From Rachycentron canadum (lineage: Eukaryota > Chordata > Actinopteri > Carangiformes > Rachycentridae): a stretch of 64,000 nt of DNA. The stretch's first letter is position 1; every line of letters starts with the position of its first letter. The notes under the pieces are model-generated. The model worked only from the letters and a program-made list of their open reading frames with translations. It was not told where the DNA came from and made no database searches. A program made the position numbers and the translations under genes. Of the stretch, positions 1 through 14,600 are shown piece by piece. The stretch lies in NCBI GenBank assembly GCA_038496675.1, contig CM076649.1, positions 12,506,185 through 12,570,184 on the forward strand, in the 5' to 3' direction.

Positions 1-2258
1 AGGAGTCCTGCTCTGGTTAATAGTCCAGTATCCACTGAAGCACCAACCTGGGATAGAGGGCTTCTTTCGTATTTTGCAACCTAATTGTTATGTACATGTA
101 CGTGTCATGACTGAAAAGCTTGGCCTGATGAACTGTTTCTGATGAAGAGCAGAGCTCTCAGCTCGGTACTACACACTTAGAGAAAACGTTTCGGTATATA
201 CACTCAATACTTTCATTTTCTTGCCCAGAGTTAGAGAAGAGGATTGAAACAACTCTCATGTTGGTACATAATGTCCAGAAAAAACAAAATCTGTGTACTT
301 CTGAAGTTCAACAATGTTTTTTTTTTTTTTTTTTATCTTGTTGGTTTAATCCTTACAAAAACTATAAAAACAACATACTTTGGATTCCAACTAGGTTGTC
401 TGATTTCATGGCCAGCAGCAGTGACAAAGAGGGAGAAAAAGTCCCAGGGTCCCAGGAGTGGCCCAGTTTTACATCAGCATCTTTTTGGGGAAACCCTGTT
501 TAGTGGATTTTGTCTAGTATATGTGGTTTAGTAATCATGCATGGATCTGTTGTTTTGCCTAGAAGTTGCAGCCCAAAAAACTGCATTGACCTACATTGCT
601 AAAGGGACATTAAGCCTCTCTCACTCACAACTGGTTGTTAGTATTTAAAAATGATGGTGTGCTGTGAGTTCATTCATGCGTCTGATCATTTTAATTTCGT
701 GGTCTCAGTATTTATTTATTTTTTCCCTCTCATTATTTCAGTAAAACTCTCAATTATGTAGTCATTCTAAATAACAATTATTCTTTTCTAAAAACATGAT
801 CAAATAATTTGCACCCAAAAACATTTGTGAATTCTTAGAAAAGATTTCCTCCTGGAAAGTAATGCATAGTGAACAGGTAGTGAACACAGAGAAGGTCTGG
901 TCTGACTCAGTTTAATGCACAAGGTGTAATTATGGACTGGCAGGAGTTGTGTGGCTAATGTTACTTCATTTCAGTTAAATCTTATTTGCTTGACTGAATT
1001 TTGTGTTAAGTACAACTGCCCAGCAGATATTATATATAATATAATATATAACTATATATCCCCAAACTATACATTCAGATTCAACCCGGTGACAAGATGT
1101 ACATTAATCAAAACAACGTTTCTCATCATCAAATGTGCTTTGAGATCAGTAATTTGTGCAATAATGCTGCATTTACTGCACAGACATCAGGGCTGATATG
1201 AAATCTCCAACAAGTTGTGAGCCACTTCACTCCAATGTATCAAATTCAGTACAATACTGTATCACTTCACCTCATGTCTTCTTTAGTGCCATTCTTCCCA
1301 CTGATCTTAGACCTGATTCTAGTCCTTCTAGAAAGAAGAGCTGAGGTGGGATTATAAGAGAGGGATGTTTCATTGTGATGAGACCTTCATCACTCCATGT
1401 TTCTCATTAAAAAACAGGACACAGCAAAACACCATTAACACAATTTGACAAACTGAAAACACATTTAAACACTCAACATGAGTCTAAAGATGTCTGTCCT
1501 ACCAGTGTTACTACTTTCACATTGTCTACTAACCACTAGGGGGCCTTGGGGCAATAACGCACTCTGTGGGCCAATGAAAAAAAGATGTATATGATATGAT
1601 CATTATAAGCACTTGTTTTCATTCACATGTATTTAGTAAAATGCAAGGCGCAGGCATAATGTCGATTAATATCATACAGGTCGTTTCACATCTGGCCCCT
1701 CAGCAGGTCGGGGCCTCGGCTAAAAAGGAAGTTGACCGCTTCTTTACTACCTGACCCCTTATTTGTATTTTAAATAAAAGGACCTGCAGCGTGTGTGTGT
1801 GTGTGTGTGTGTATGTGTTCAGATTTTGTTATTCTGGACACAAATAAATATTTAACAGGAGCGAGTCTATGCTAAACGTTTTGGCGCCACCTCCAGGTTC
1901 AGGGACGTGGTGTTTCTTGAAACTCGGCCTCTAATTTCCTGAATTTTAGCATCTAGATCCACAGAGATATATATCATATATTACATTTAAACTGTTTAAA
2001 TAATTTTTGAATAGACCGAGGACGTACTTGAGATATTATTTCTATACACCGGGTGGGACCGTCCACTAAACTAGGAACTATCCGTTGGCACTTGTCTTTC
2101 TGCCCGGACATGTGAGCTGTTGCACAGTTGCCAAGAATCGGTTTCGGCACGCCATTGTGGAAATTAGTTACTTTCACATTACTGACTCGGCTGTCTGAGC
2201 TAGCTTTCCCCGTTGAGTCACCCCGAGTGTAATAAGTAGAGAAGAAACTGTCTCCACG
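1..2258. other. Upstream flank of DDX19, no gene recognised
   Basis: I see no exon of a recognisable protein here. The stretch holds a T-tract near 317-333, an AT-rich alternating segment near 1028-1062 and a (GT)n microsatellite at 1791-1812. The last 150 bases or so must contain the DDX19 promoter and 5' leader, but no TATA box or other decisive core element stands out. The first few hundred bases could be the 3' UTR of a gene lying to the left; nothing in the sequence settles this. Confidence 0.5.
1791..1812. repeat. (GT)n microsatellite
   Basis: Eleven GT units upstream of DDX19. Confidence 0.9.
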
Positions 2259-5200
2259 ATGGCTACGGACTCCTGGGCTCAGGCAGTGGACGAACAAGAG
2301 GCCGCGGCGGAATCGGTAAAGCGTAACTTACGCAACACGAGCTAACGTGTTGTTAGCCTGTTTGGAGGAAGCCCTGGCCTGTTCTGGTGTAATGTTCACG
2401 TAAAACAACCACTCAGCATTGTAGTTGACATATGAAATCCTATAACGACAATAGTAAACTTGATAAGATTGGGCCGCTGGGCAGTTTGTCCCGGTGTCGT
2501 TTTCTTTTGCGTTAAGATGAAATAACCGGGTGGTGGGAGCTAAAGAAAGTTAGCTAGAGCCGAGATGCTGCGTGTTCAATGAGTTACTAGCTTTAGCACT
2601 TAGCTGGCTAACAAACGATGCAAGCGGCTTCCAAATAGTTCAGCTGAAGCTGTTGCATCCATGACTTGGTCCCAGTCTGTGCTCCTCGCGTTACACCGCT
2701 AAAGGCACAGAGTGACTCTCGTGTGATGGCAAGCATTAAACTTTCTTATCTTCCTCTTTACAGATCGGTAACCTTCAAATTAAAGAGAAACCAGAAGAAA
2801 ATGGTAAGTGCATAGGACTGAAGGAGGAGTAAGATTCAGCTGTTAGAAAACCAGTAATCCCAACAATAATTGAGACATAAATATACTAACATTGCAGGTA
2901 CAGCTGCAAACGCAACAGACTTCAGCAGTGCAGCTGCAAAGTCAGAAGCTGAAGGAGAAAACAAGACAACAGATGATGATGACAAAGGTGGGACATTTAT
3001 TATTCACACACCACAAAACTAGCCATCCTCTGGTGAATCATTATCTATTGACCTTAATCTAGATGCGTTGTTGCATCTGAAGGTGATACAGATTAAACAA
3101 CCACATTTTTTTCTTTTTCTTTTATATTTCAAAGAGGACAAAGCGGCACAATCATTGTTGAACAAGTTGATCCGGAATAATCTTGTCAATAATACTAACC
3201 AAGTGGAAGTTCTTCAGAAGGATCCCAACTCTCCGCTCTACTCTGTCAAATCTTTTGAAGAGTTGCGACTGTAAGTGTATCATCTATTTTTCTGTTCATC
3301 TCTTTTGTCTTCCAGTATTTTAAGCTCCAGTTCCCATTATTAACTAATTATCAGTCGTAGAGTATTTAGGGCACACAGATGTAATTTAAAAAAAAAAGGT
3401 GGTTCAGAGTTGAAACTTTTTCTTTTTTTTTTCATTAGTAGATGTTTGTGTTAAGTTAAATGTGCGTTATTTTCTCCTCTATGCAGTAAACCTCAGCTGC
3501 TTCAGGGTGTCTATGGCATGGGTTTCAACCGGCCATCTAAAATCCAGGAGACTGCCTTACCTATGATGCTGGCTGAACCGTGAGTAACCCTGCATGTAAA
3601 TGTTGTGGTGTCTTGCAACAAAGTACCATGTTTCTTAATACTCAGTGATCCCTCACTCTGAGTAGGCACCATATAACTTTTAATTACTTTACACCACTTT
3701 GCCCCATTGACATGCAAAGTGCCATGGCAAAAAAAAAAACAAAAAAAAAAAAACAAAACATTTTTTCCTCTATCTCAGATCCTAATTCCTCATTTTCTCC
3801 AGTCCACAGAATCTGATTGCTCAGTCGCAGTCAGGAACAGGGAAAACAGCTGCCTTTGTCCTGGCCATGCTTAGCCATGTAGACCCCAACAACAAATATC
3901 CACAGGTTAGTATACACTTCCCTCAATTCCTAAGAAATCCCAAATTTCTTTATTCATATATACGACTCTTATTTCTAGCAGTCAAATAATTCTGCCTCCC
4001 ACAATAATTATTTAATGTTGACAATTTAACTGAATGACCACTTGAGCATTCATCTCCCTCATTTTATTTCTCTCCATCAGTGCCTGTGTGTGTCACCCAC
4101 ATATGAATTGGCACTTCAGACTGGTAAGGTTATTGAGCAGATGGGCAAGCACTATCCTGAGGTCAAACTAGTCTACGCCATCAGAGGAAATAAATGTAAG
4201 GCTTCACTGCTTCTTACAATTCTGCACACACAATGTATTATTTGATTGAATGGTTCCTGTTGATGCAAACGGATGTGCACTGGAGATTGAATTGTGTGGT
4301 AATGAGCACTTGGTTCTTGTTCATGTTACAGTGCAGCGGGGCTGGAAGCTGCAGGAACAGATAGTTATTGGTACTCCTGGTACCATGCTAGACTGGTGCA
4401 GTAAGTTCAAATTTATAGACCCCAAGAAGATCAAGGTGTTTGTGTTGGACGAGGCTGACGTCATGATCGCCACACAGGGTCACCAGGACCAGAGTATCCG
4501 CATCCAGAGGTCAGCTGAAATGAACAGAAATAAAAAATTACTGTCAATTTTGAAAAAAAAAAAACATTAATACATTAGGAAATCGTGTACAGGGTTGTGA
4601 AACCATATTGTTAATCTATTCTTATCAACAAAGTAATTTCTCCTGTAAGTAAATTTTTTTTTCATTTTGAGATTCTATAATGTGCTCTCAGATTTTGAAC
4701 ACTTTAACCCCTTTAACTCTGCAACTACTGATGTTTTGCTCCTCTCTTCCCTGCCGTACAGGATGCTGCCTAAAAACTGCCAAATGTTGCTGTTCTCAGC
4801 CACGTTTGAAGAAACGGTGTGGAACTTTGCCCAGCGCATCGTGCCTGATCCCAACATCATCAAGTTGAAGAGAGAGGAGGAGACGTTGGATACTATTAAA
4901 CAGTACTATGTGTTGTGCAACAGCAAGGAGGAGAAGTTCCAAGCGCTCTGTAACATCTACGGAGCCATCACCATCGCCCAGGCCATGATCTTCTGCCATG
5001 TAAGCTCAAACAGAAGTTCAGAACTGTGCTTTTTTTTTTTAATTCCACATACAGTTGTGTGTGGATACAGGTTTTGTTTAAATACAGCTCTTTGTATTAG
5101 CTGAGTGCTTTTCTAATTTAAAAAATATATATTATCTCCATTCATCACCTGTATTAAAAGCAAAAACTATCACGTGCAGCTTTTTCTGCATGATCCTAAT

Positions 5201-6162
5201 GAGATAAAACTCAGGGCAAAGGGAATAGTTGGCTGAACTTCTCTCTCTCTCTCTCTCCAGACGAGGAAGACTGCAGGCTGGTTAGCAGGGGAGCTATCCA
5301 GAGAAGGCCACCAAGTGGCACTGCTCAGTGGAGAGATGCAGGTGGAGCAGAGGGCTGCTGTCATTGAACGCTTCAGAGATGGCAAGGAGAAGGTCTTGGT
5401 CACTACAAATGTCTGTGCTCGAGGTAAGATCTATAGGTTGTCAGAATGGGAAGAATGAATGTGATATGATCATAACTATCTGTTACGTGTACAGTCTCCA
5501 TATTTGATCAGCTTTGCAACTAAGACAAATCTCAAAGGCAAGTTGTGTAGAATAGCGAAAACATGTATTTAGAAGTAAGATGAGGGGAAAATGTTCAGGT
5601 GGAAGAAAAGTGGAGCCATAGTTCAGTATCTGGAAAAAAAGATTGTTGACTGAACCATGTGATTATAATTAATGAAAATAACTAACCATCTCTCACTCTG
5701 ATTGTCTTATATTCAGGTATTGATGTTGAGCAGGTTTCTGTGGTGATCAACTTTGACTTACCAGTGGACAAAGACGGTAACCCCGACAATGAAACATACT
5801 TGCACAGGATTGGCCGCACAGGTCGATTTGGCAAAAGGGGACTGGCCATCAACATGGTGGACAGCAAGATGAGCATGAACATCCTCAACAGGATCCAAGA
5901 GCACTTCAGTAAGTCTGACAGCAGTCACACACCTTTTGGTCTTCTACTCACGAACTAGATCAAAACTGAATTCACTGTGTTCCGTAGCATGGATTACTTG
6001 TCTTGATTATAATTTTTTTGTGGCGATCATTCTTTTCAGACTTCTGATCCACTATATGTAAAGACATTTACATGAGCCTCTGTGATCTTTCCTTCCACAG
6101 ATAAAAAAATTGAAAAACTAGACACAGATGATCTGGATGAAATTGAGAAAATCGCCAGCTAA
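2259..6162 (+). CDS. ddx19: ATP-dependent RNA helicase DDX19 (DEAD-box), complete, 12 exons
   Basis: DDX19 (yeast Dbp5) is an ATP-dependent RNA helicase at the cytoplasmic face of the nuclear pore. It remodels exported mRNPs and is stimulated by Gle1 and inositol hexakisphosphate. Coding exons: 2259-2315, 2764-2803, 2898-2987, 3135-3270, 3487-3579, 3803-3905, 4081-4195, 4332-4509, 4762-4999, 5261-5423, 5717-5908 and 6101-6162. All introns are GT-AG and the joined frame is 1,467 nt (488 aa; the human protein is about 479). The start MATDSWAQAVDEQEAA matches vertebrate DDX19. Visible motifs: Walker A AQSQSGTGKT (residues 144-153), PTYELALQ, TPGT (226-229), DEAD (251-254), SAT (283-285), TTNVCARGID and HRIGRTGR (434-441). 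The C-terminus DTDDLDEIEKIAS is also typical. The residue 33-62 region is acidic and Ala/Thr-rich and looks variable. All catalytic motifs are intact, so the gene should be functional. Whether it is the A or B copy cannot be told. Confidence 0.97.
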
Positions 6163-6425
6163 AGAGAAGGGTGTGATCGCATGAAGGACACCGACCCGAC
6201 TTCCCTTCCCCTCTTCGCTCTCCAAGGACTCTACGCTCCTACAGTGTTTTATGCTTTTATTATTATTTTTTTTTTTTAGCCGTCGGAGGAAAGAGCAAAA
6301 CCACAAACACAACATATGTTTACACGTGGATATGTCTCCTCTCAGACGAGTGTTTTGTAAGTCTCTGGAACATACCCATTTCACTCTTTGTACTTCTTTA
6401 AATAAAGTCCATGAGTTTATTGCTG
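6163..6425 (+). other. ddx19: DDX19 3' UTR
   Basis: This is the non-coding stretch between the DDX19 stop codon and the first canonical poly(A) signal. It contains a T-rich tract at 6257-6279. The 3' end near 6425 is inferred from the signal position; no transcript data support it. Confidence 0.7.
6401..6406 (+). terminator. Poly(A) signal AATAAA of DDX19
   Basis: AATAAA lies 239 bases after the DDX19 stop codon and is followed by T/G-rich sequence (GTTTATTGCTGTGTATCGTG) that could act as the downstream element. It is the first canonical hexamer after the stop. Confidence 0.75.
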
Positions 6426-8669
6426 TGTATCGTGATGCTGCAAAGGCAGGCATAGTTGATTCTCTTTTACTGAATACACATGGATCAAAAAACACTTTTT
6501 GGTGTTGGCTCTAGTGGTGGCATGATACAAGCTATTGTGTTAAAGAGATTCATAAAAACCCTAATAGAGAAATAATTTCTATGTGCCACTTTTTTTTTAT
6601 TTTAAAGAACAAAAGTATAACTGAATGTAACCATATCATATAGACTATTACAGCTTTTACTGTGCGTTTGTTTAATCTACCAAAATCTGTACAAAGGGTG
6701 AAATTGGGTATGATGCTCCAAGTGGTAGTTTATTCATTAAGATTATGTTCTTAAGATGGTGGTGGTTTGGTTTCAAGGGTCTATGCAAACTTATCAACCT
6801 GTGATAGCTATTATCAAATACTGTCAACCTGTATTCACATAACACAAATTAATCCTGAATTAACCTCAGCTTTAGCATCAGGGTGTGTAGTCAAATGCCA
6901 AAAAAGGCTGCCTAGAGTGATAATACACTAACTTCAAGTCATGGACATTTAGGTGTTTGTGTTTAACCAGTAAGCAATCATTAGCCAACCACACATCTTA
7001 CACGCGTTATTTATGTTATTTTAAAAACTCTTAGGGCCATTGTCAGGACAAGGCTTGGCGCCACTGCTAAGCATTAATCATTAGTCTTCTTTTTTTCCTT
7101 CATCTGTCTCATAAAACCTCATTTTAATTCCAAATGTGGCCATTAAGGTCTGATGTGATCAGTTTCCCTTTGTGTCTCACTGTCCCACACAATCTTTTCA
7201 ATCAGGGTCTCCAGTTTGACTTTAGCTCAGCTACATTCTTCACCCAGACTGTGCTGTTATTAAGGATTGTGAGTTTAAAAATATACGCAATGCCTTCCTC
7301 AAGTGCATTATATATACATATGATTTTGTTGTTGATATTCTAAGACATTGGGCTTAATATTCTGACTAACACTTGAAATTTTGATTATATATTGAATAAT
7401 GGACGTCTTTAGGATGTGTGAATTATCTTAAAACCAAATGCTGAATTGACTTGAGGACCTATGCCAATCAGATTCACTGTGTTGCTCCAACATGGTCGCC
7501 TGGATAGGAAACATGTACTTGTGTACATATTTAAAATTTTTAGGTTAAAGAAATAGTATGACTGAATTATTGACACTTCTAAGAAGTGCACAAACATTCC
7601 TCATGAGGCTCCATTTTTGACAGACGCAGCACTTCGAATACAGTGAGCCTAAATCAGTTAACCTTGCATCAGTAGGTGACTGGACAAAATTAAGGAAATG
7701 GTATGATGCCTGGTGTATTTGATCAATGCGCTGGAACATTAAGGGCAGTGATTGGTAATTCTGAACCTTCGACAAACCTCATCTGGCTCCCACCGGCACA
7801 GAGAAGACTGCTGGTGGTAGTCTGGTTTTAACGGACTGTTTACAGACAACTTGCTGAAAATCACTCAGTGAGCAGATGCAGCCAAATTAGAAGCAAGTGA
7901 GTGTGCTGAAAGTCCACAAGAATAATCTGTGAAGACTTTTGGCTAAAGAAGCAGTGTATGCAGTTTTATTTGGACATTTGGATGTATACATTTTCAGCGA
8001 GAGAGTGTGCACTTTGTTGATCCATAATGTAAAACCACTGTATGAGAGCCATGGACACACAAAGCAGTTTTGGCTATAGAACTTAACACTCTTCTCCACA
8101 TGTTGTATACCTTGTTTGATAATTGTGAGAACCTACAAAACCCAGTTAATACATGTATACGTAAGAGTAATACTGCCTAACCAGGCTTCAGACAAGTTGT
8201 TGTAACCTGAAGGTATTGTGTAGACAATGATAGGTTCAAGGTGTGTGGTATTCTGTAGCTGAGCTGCGTTCATGGACACAGTTATGTATTCTTAATATGT
8301 TGAATTAAAAGAACATATAGATGTCCATCTGTATGCAGTCCAATGCTTATTTGTGGAAGTGTACAAGGGGCCACTGCCATGTTTTGCTGTAAAGTAAAAA
8401 TATGAATAATTCTACTACAAAATCTATTTTACAATCATTACGTACAGTAATATGGACTGTATTCATAATGATGAATGATGAATTGTTGAAGTAGAATTAA
8501 TCCTCTGAGTTTCCAGTGGAGGGAAGTTGCTCATCTGACCTCTGAAAAAGCTGCAGGTCTGAGGAGGTAGAGAAAGAGGTTGCCGTCATACACGGTGCAC
8601 AGTTGAGCAGTTTTCAGTATTGTTTGATGTTGAAATCATTTGCTAATTTAGATTTAGCCTGATTTCTTC
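6426..8669. other. Intergenic region between convergent DDX19 and PUSL1
   Basis: No gene is recognised. The right part should hold the PUSL1 3' UTR, read on the minus strand. The nearest canonical AATAAA on the minus strand that I found downstream of the PUSL1 stop is at 7965-7970, which would give a 3' UTR of about 0.7 kb; a non-canonical signal nearer the stop is equally possible. The remainder is AT-rich unique-looking sequence. Confidence 0.5.
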
Positions 8670-11600
8670 CTACTGGAGGGGTTTTTGAGCCTCCTCACCC
8701 GTGTCTTTGTAGTCCACCCTGGTGAGGAAAAGGCCATGAGCAGGAGCAGCCAGGCCCTGTGGGTAGGCCAGAGAGTCCTGAGCCTCCAATACATCCTTCA
8801 GTTGGGGCACTGACAGCCGCCCCTGGCCCACAGCCACCAGAGCCCCTGTCATCCTCCTCACCTGGAGCACAGAACCAAAGGAACACTATTTACACTAATA
8901 TCATCACGTATCAGATTGGACAATCCATATTTTTCAGTTATCACCAGCAGATGGCAATACATCCTCACAGTGAACTGCTGCACAATGACAGTTAAGCACA
9001 TTAACAGAAATACATTAGCTGTTTTAAAGAAATTGAGGACACTAAGAGGGTACCTACCTGTTTGTAGAGGAAAGACCTGCTCCTAAATGTCAGTTCCCAT
9101 ATCGGGATGTCTCTGAAAATGAAACCAACTCCTGTTAAATTTTTACAAATGCTAATATTAGATAAGTGCATACACCATCATTTAAAATCACAGCTGTTTA
9201 TTTTTTTTTGTGTTGTCTGCATATTGGATGAAAGATGCCCAAAGGCTTTAAGACATATCCACAACACTTCTTATGAAACACTACATTAATAATATTAATG
9301 GCTGAAGGCATGAAATCTACTTGGCACCACTGACTGAGCGTGCCATGCCACAGAAAGGTTAAATATTTCCACAAGGTTTAAGCATCACTTCACAAGCAAA
9401 AACAATATCATAAATGGTTGTCAGATATATTATAGAATTAATCAGTCACTATATGGGAGGAGGACGGGAAAAAAACAAGTTTCTTTGAAAATGTGTTTCC
9501 CTAGACCGGACCAATTAATAATTACCATTTTCAACTGAAGAAAAAAACGAAAAAACAGAAAGTCCGTTCTGTCTCTTTTTTTATCTCTCTTTTGTTATAC
9601 ATTTCAATGCTTCCCCCACTGTGTGGACAGAGTCAGAGGCTGATGTGACATTCATTCTTATGCCAGACATCAGATGAGTCCCTCACTGTCCTCGTGCAAA
9701 GATTTGTTTAAATGTCACATGCTGACTACACCACTGCAGCTTAGGCCCAACAGGATTATGTGTACTGCCATTGAAAGCATGAATCTGTTTTTTTTTTTCT
9801 TTCTGATGATTGTGGCTTCAGTGCCCCCCTCCAAAAAAAAATCTGACTTTATATTTTGTGAACAGAATAAACAAAAAAGGAAGAATTGGGTCAAATGCAA
9901 ATTTGACTCAGCTCTTGCTGTCTGATTACATCTGACATGTAAGGAGTGCAGAGACAGATTTATAGAGCAGGGCTGTTAGCTTATGGACTCTGGTGAGGGA
10001 CAGTATCTCTTAGATGAGGCTGGAGTGAGGCTGTGTCTCATGTCGCAGTCACATCTGTGTCTTTGCGTCTGATGACAAATGTCTTGACATAATGACGGTA
10101 ATGCTAAAACATGGACGGGAATATGTGTCACTAGAAGCTGAATCTGAATCACATATATCAATATATATGTTTGGAACCAAATTCCCAAAAAATGGATACT
10201 GATTGTAATATCATGAAATCATCATTTGCACTGAAACTACATTTGATCCTCACTGAAAACTCAACTCTATACCTCCACATTCAGTTCTTACAGTTCAGCA
10301 CAGTGAGACTAGGATCCTCAGTGGCTGGATGTGGCAGTGACTCAGTATCGGAGAGTGACGGCACATCTCAGCCACACCGGTGCTATGTGGTTAGCATGCT
10401 AACTTCAGAAGAAAAAGTGATAAAAATGGAAGCAAAACAAGAGCTAACATGCTTTCCACCACTGGTGAGTTCTTTATGTAAGAAAGTAAAGGTAAGTAAA
10501 TGTTTATAAGAAAGTAAAGGTAAGTAAAGGTGTGAAGTTTCACATTTCCTCTAGAGTAGCAAATAAAGAGCTGTCAATGATAATGTCGGCTAAGTAGGAA
10601 TAACAAAAACTTGCATATAGCATCTTCAAGGGATCACCAAAGCTGTTACAGTTCATTCTGAGAGGCACAAGGATACACATGAATATCTGCACCAAATTCC
10701 ATTACGTCCATCCATTCAATTGCTGAGACATTTATCTGAAAATCACACATTTCAAATTAATTTATGGTGAAAATAATAGCAACTTGTAACTTTAGAATTC
10801 AAAGGAGAAAGATGTTTGTGTTTGGAGTCACATATGTATTGGATGAGGAGGAAGAATGTGAAAACTTCATTCCTACAATACTGTGCACATATATGCGACC
10901 AGTAAATTCTATGAAGACCTCTTACTTGTAAGTATTACTGAATTATTAATGCTAATTAAATTTACATTAAGTCCCAACCAGAAGTGAACTCAGACTTACA
11001 GTAAATGTACAGTATGGCCACAACAAAGTCTGAAATGGAGCACTGTTTACTTATGCATGACAAAGAGATCAACCATTTCTTTCTGGAAAAAAAAAAATCC
11101 CTTTTTCCCAAGTTGAATGGAGAACAAAGGACTCAGCTTCACATACTGCATGGCTCCCTGTTTTAGGATCAAAAATTTAGTCTAACCTTTGGTTTTTCAA
11201 TAATTCACTGCTCAGTTTCTTCTTGTTTTATTGTTGTTACTTAGAATAGTGACCCTCGTGAAAAAGTAAATGTACTGTAGCTCAACTTGCTGACTTTCTG
11301 AAGGACCAAAACCCGACTGAGACTAAAGCTATCCCACATCTGGCCATTCATTGGAGCTCCACAGAGAATAAAAGAGGGAAGCGGTCTGCATTTGGTGAAA
11401 ATGCAACCATGGATATAGTGCAAATATAGTACACAATACATTACAGATCTTTAGCCTTATGCCCACATCTTAATGCACCACCTGTGTTGGGGTCCAGGGA
11501 CTATGTGACATTTATGTGACCTGCTGCCCACGTCCATCTTGTGCACCATATTTTCAGGGCAAATAATTAATGCCCATGAAAGCGGTATTTGGCATGTAGA

Positions 11601-14600
11601 GCGACCCCCGTGGAGGTGTAATCTCACAGAGTCTACATGGCTCCTATTATGGATCATATTGGATCTTGTCTGTGTATGAACCTGCAATCACACACAGCAA
11701 AGCATTAACTAAAAATTAAGAGCTTCTACCTGTATGATTTAAGGTGTCATAGATGGATGAGTTTACTGATAGTATACATCAGTTGTCCTACAATAATAAG
11801 AAAGTACTTCCTATGACGCATATTTTGCAGCAAGGTCCATCATTTTACAAAGTGAAGAACGAGCTGTTCTTAACTGGACATGAATCAGTTCTCACAGACA
11901 CTGATTCACATCAAACACTCCACTGACTCTGACTGAAGCTTGAAAGGGAGACAGGCTGTACATGCAGTGGACTGACTGTAAATGATTCAAAACTAACTTC
12001 TTAAGCAGCAGTTGACGCAAGATTGAGAAACACATCAATGTCTTTTTTGTTCCAGGACCAGTTTGCCCAGTGCCAAACAGCTGGCACAAACGTGTTCAGA
12101 ATAACATCTTTATAGGTGAGAATCATGAAAATCAAGACATTTCAATCAAGTGGCAACCCTCTGTCACATCATCCATTGGTTTGTGAGCTTTTTGAAGTCT
12201 TGAATTTGTAGTTTGGCTGTTGTCATCTTGGTGTTCAGGCAGGTCGCAATGTGTGATACAGTCTGTCAATCTCATGGTAGCCACACACTAATGCACACCC
12301 TGCTTTAGGGTCTGTTTTCCTCTGAATGAGACCATAATATAAAAATGAAAATTATGAACTCATTAGGAAAATGTTTACTGAGGTAATAAATCAAGTGAGA
12401 AGTAGGGACATTTTCACATAAACTTCAATACAAACTGACTTTGTCTTACAACCTAGTGGAGTTGCTGCCTCATGGTCATTAGATATAATGTACATTTAAG
12501 TAGCTTTTCAGCCTGGTGGCTGCCTCCACTTTTAAATATGATCTATGATGTCAATATTTAGTTATAGTTAATATTATAGTTAATATTTAGAGCTTGTTGC
12601 ACTACCACCAAGTGGCAAATTATTAATAAAACATCTTATATTGATACATTTGAAAAACGTAGGTGTGCCCAGATTGGTATAGCCCACCTGTGGAAGTGTG
12701 TGTGTGCGAAAGAACTTCCTGGCTGTATTTTGGCCACTTCCAGCGTCTTGACAGGGTTTTTAAAAGCCATTTCTGAGCTGACTGCTCTGAAGCTGCTGAA
12801 GTTGTGTGTCCCAACCAGCATTGCAGCGGCCTTACGCATGGCTCCCAAATCCAGCTCCCTGGTGGGATGTAAAGAAGAGATGTTTTTCTTTTATAAGTGA
12901 TCCTGAAAAACAATGCAATTTCTATGGATAACAGACTTTTTAAATAAACTTTGGCTGGTTCACTGTGATATTGCAATTTGACTCGTAAGTGACCGGCAGC
13001 TGTGGTGCAATGTAAGTACGACTGGTTTTTAGGCCTCTGTGTCCCTGCTTTTAAAAATAATTGATATAATATGAAATTTCTGTGGCAAAAAGCCACGTGA
13101 GCGAGTAGAGCATGTCGACAACTGGCTCATTTAAGGGAGAGAGCGAGAGTGGGCCTGGTGCTCTGATTCTCTACAGTCTCATGCTTGTGTCACTGCTTAA
13201 ATATGATCTGACAGAGAGAGAGAGAGAGAGACAGAGAGACATATAGCGAGCAGGGAACTAGATGAGTGTGCTGAGTTACTCACTAATTAAGATCTTAATG
13301 CACTGATTTAAAATCTTGAAGAGAGTTTCCCATGAATGAAGATGCGGTTGTGCGCTGCAAAAAATGACCTAACAGCTCGTCTATTCTTCTGTTAAGTTTT
13401 CAAGGTTAAGAAAAAGTAGATAAAATACAAATATGTGAACGTTCAAAAGATTCAATTTGCCCAGTATGATTATTTATGACCAAATACCTGAAAAACTAAT
13501 GACAATGTCACCAACCTCTGCTTTACTTTGTCTTAAATGCTAATTAGCAAATGTTAGCATGGTATTACGCTAAACTAAGATGTAAACATGGTAAACATGA
13601 CACATGCCAAAACACTTCCATGTTAGCAATATCATTACAACAATGTTAGCATTAGTAAGCACACATAGACATTGTTAGTACTGCCTTAGCATAGCACACA
13701 GCTGCAATACGGCCTCACAGAGCAACTAACACTGATCTGTTATGTATTTAGCTACATGTTGAATGCAAGACTTGGGATTTCATGCAAAACATAATCACAG
13801 AAAATCAAATGTGAATAAACACACTGTGTCTGAAGTCACTGTGAACTTTTCTTTGTATTAAACTTGACCAAGATAATTCTTTAACCTAAACATAACCATG
13901 AAGACGTTTAATGATGCACAAGCAGTACATGTGGATACAATCCTGCATGATAGGATAATTTTATTCACTATCTGTTTTGCACTTGCATGATATGTAAAAT
14001 AACAACAGGTCCTGATTACACCTGATAGAAATTGTAATATGCTCACAGTTCAGTCTTAGTTAAACTGTATATTAACATAATATCTATGGGACATGGGTGT
14101 TTAATGTAAGTTGTACTTTTTCAAAAGCTGGTTGTTGTGTTTCATGAAATATGTGTATTGTTGGAAAGCTGATATAATAATAGGTTCTATAAAAAAAAGA
14201 AAAATTGTGGAAATATTGCTTAGATCATGCAAATATTCTTTCAATAATTTCAAAAATTCAGCTGCTCTTCAAAGACATAAAGCTACATATGAGCTCTATG
14301 GTTTCACAGTCAGATATTTGCACTTGTTCTGATAAATGCAAAATTTCAAGACTAAATTCTGCATTAAAATAAACAGTGGGGATTAATATTTTTTGCAGTG
14401 GGAAAGTTGGGGGGGGTGATGACAAGGGAAAGGCAGATCAAAGAGAGAACGGAGAGAGGCTGCTAAGGCAGAGATGCTCAGGGGTGGAAGGATGAGATGG
14501 ATGCTGAAAATGAGAGAGGAATAAAGAAGCCAAGATGCCAGAGAGAGGAACGAGGGAGGGAAGGAGAGTGTTGGGAGAGGGAAAGAGAGAGTGAAAAAAA

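Larger units (their letters stand above)
9113..12687. other. PUSL1 intron 6 (3.6 kb)
   Basis: This intron lies between the exons ending at 12688 and starting at 9112 in minus-strand order. It contains a fragment of a teleost interspersed repeat (10620-10745) and a short tandem duplication (10479-10528). No nested gene is recognised. Confidence 0.7.

Noticed and set aside
8168..8189. TAATACTGCC, identical to the first ten bases of miR-200b/200c
   Set aside because: The rest of the 22-mer differs, the upstream DNA cannot form the star arm or a hairpin, and the real cluster lies elsewhere. Ten matching bases can occur by chance.
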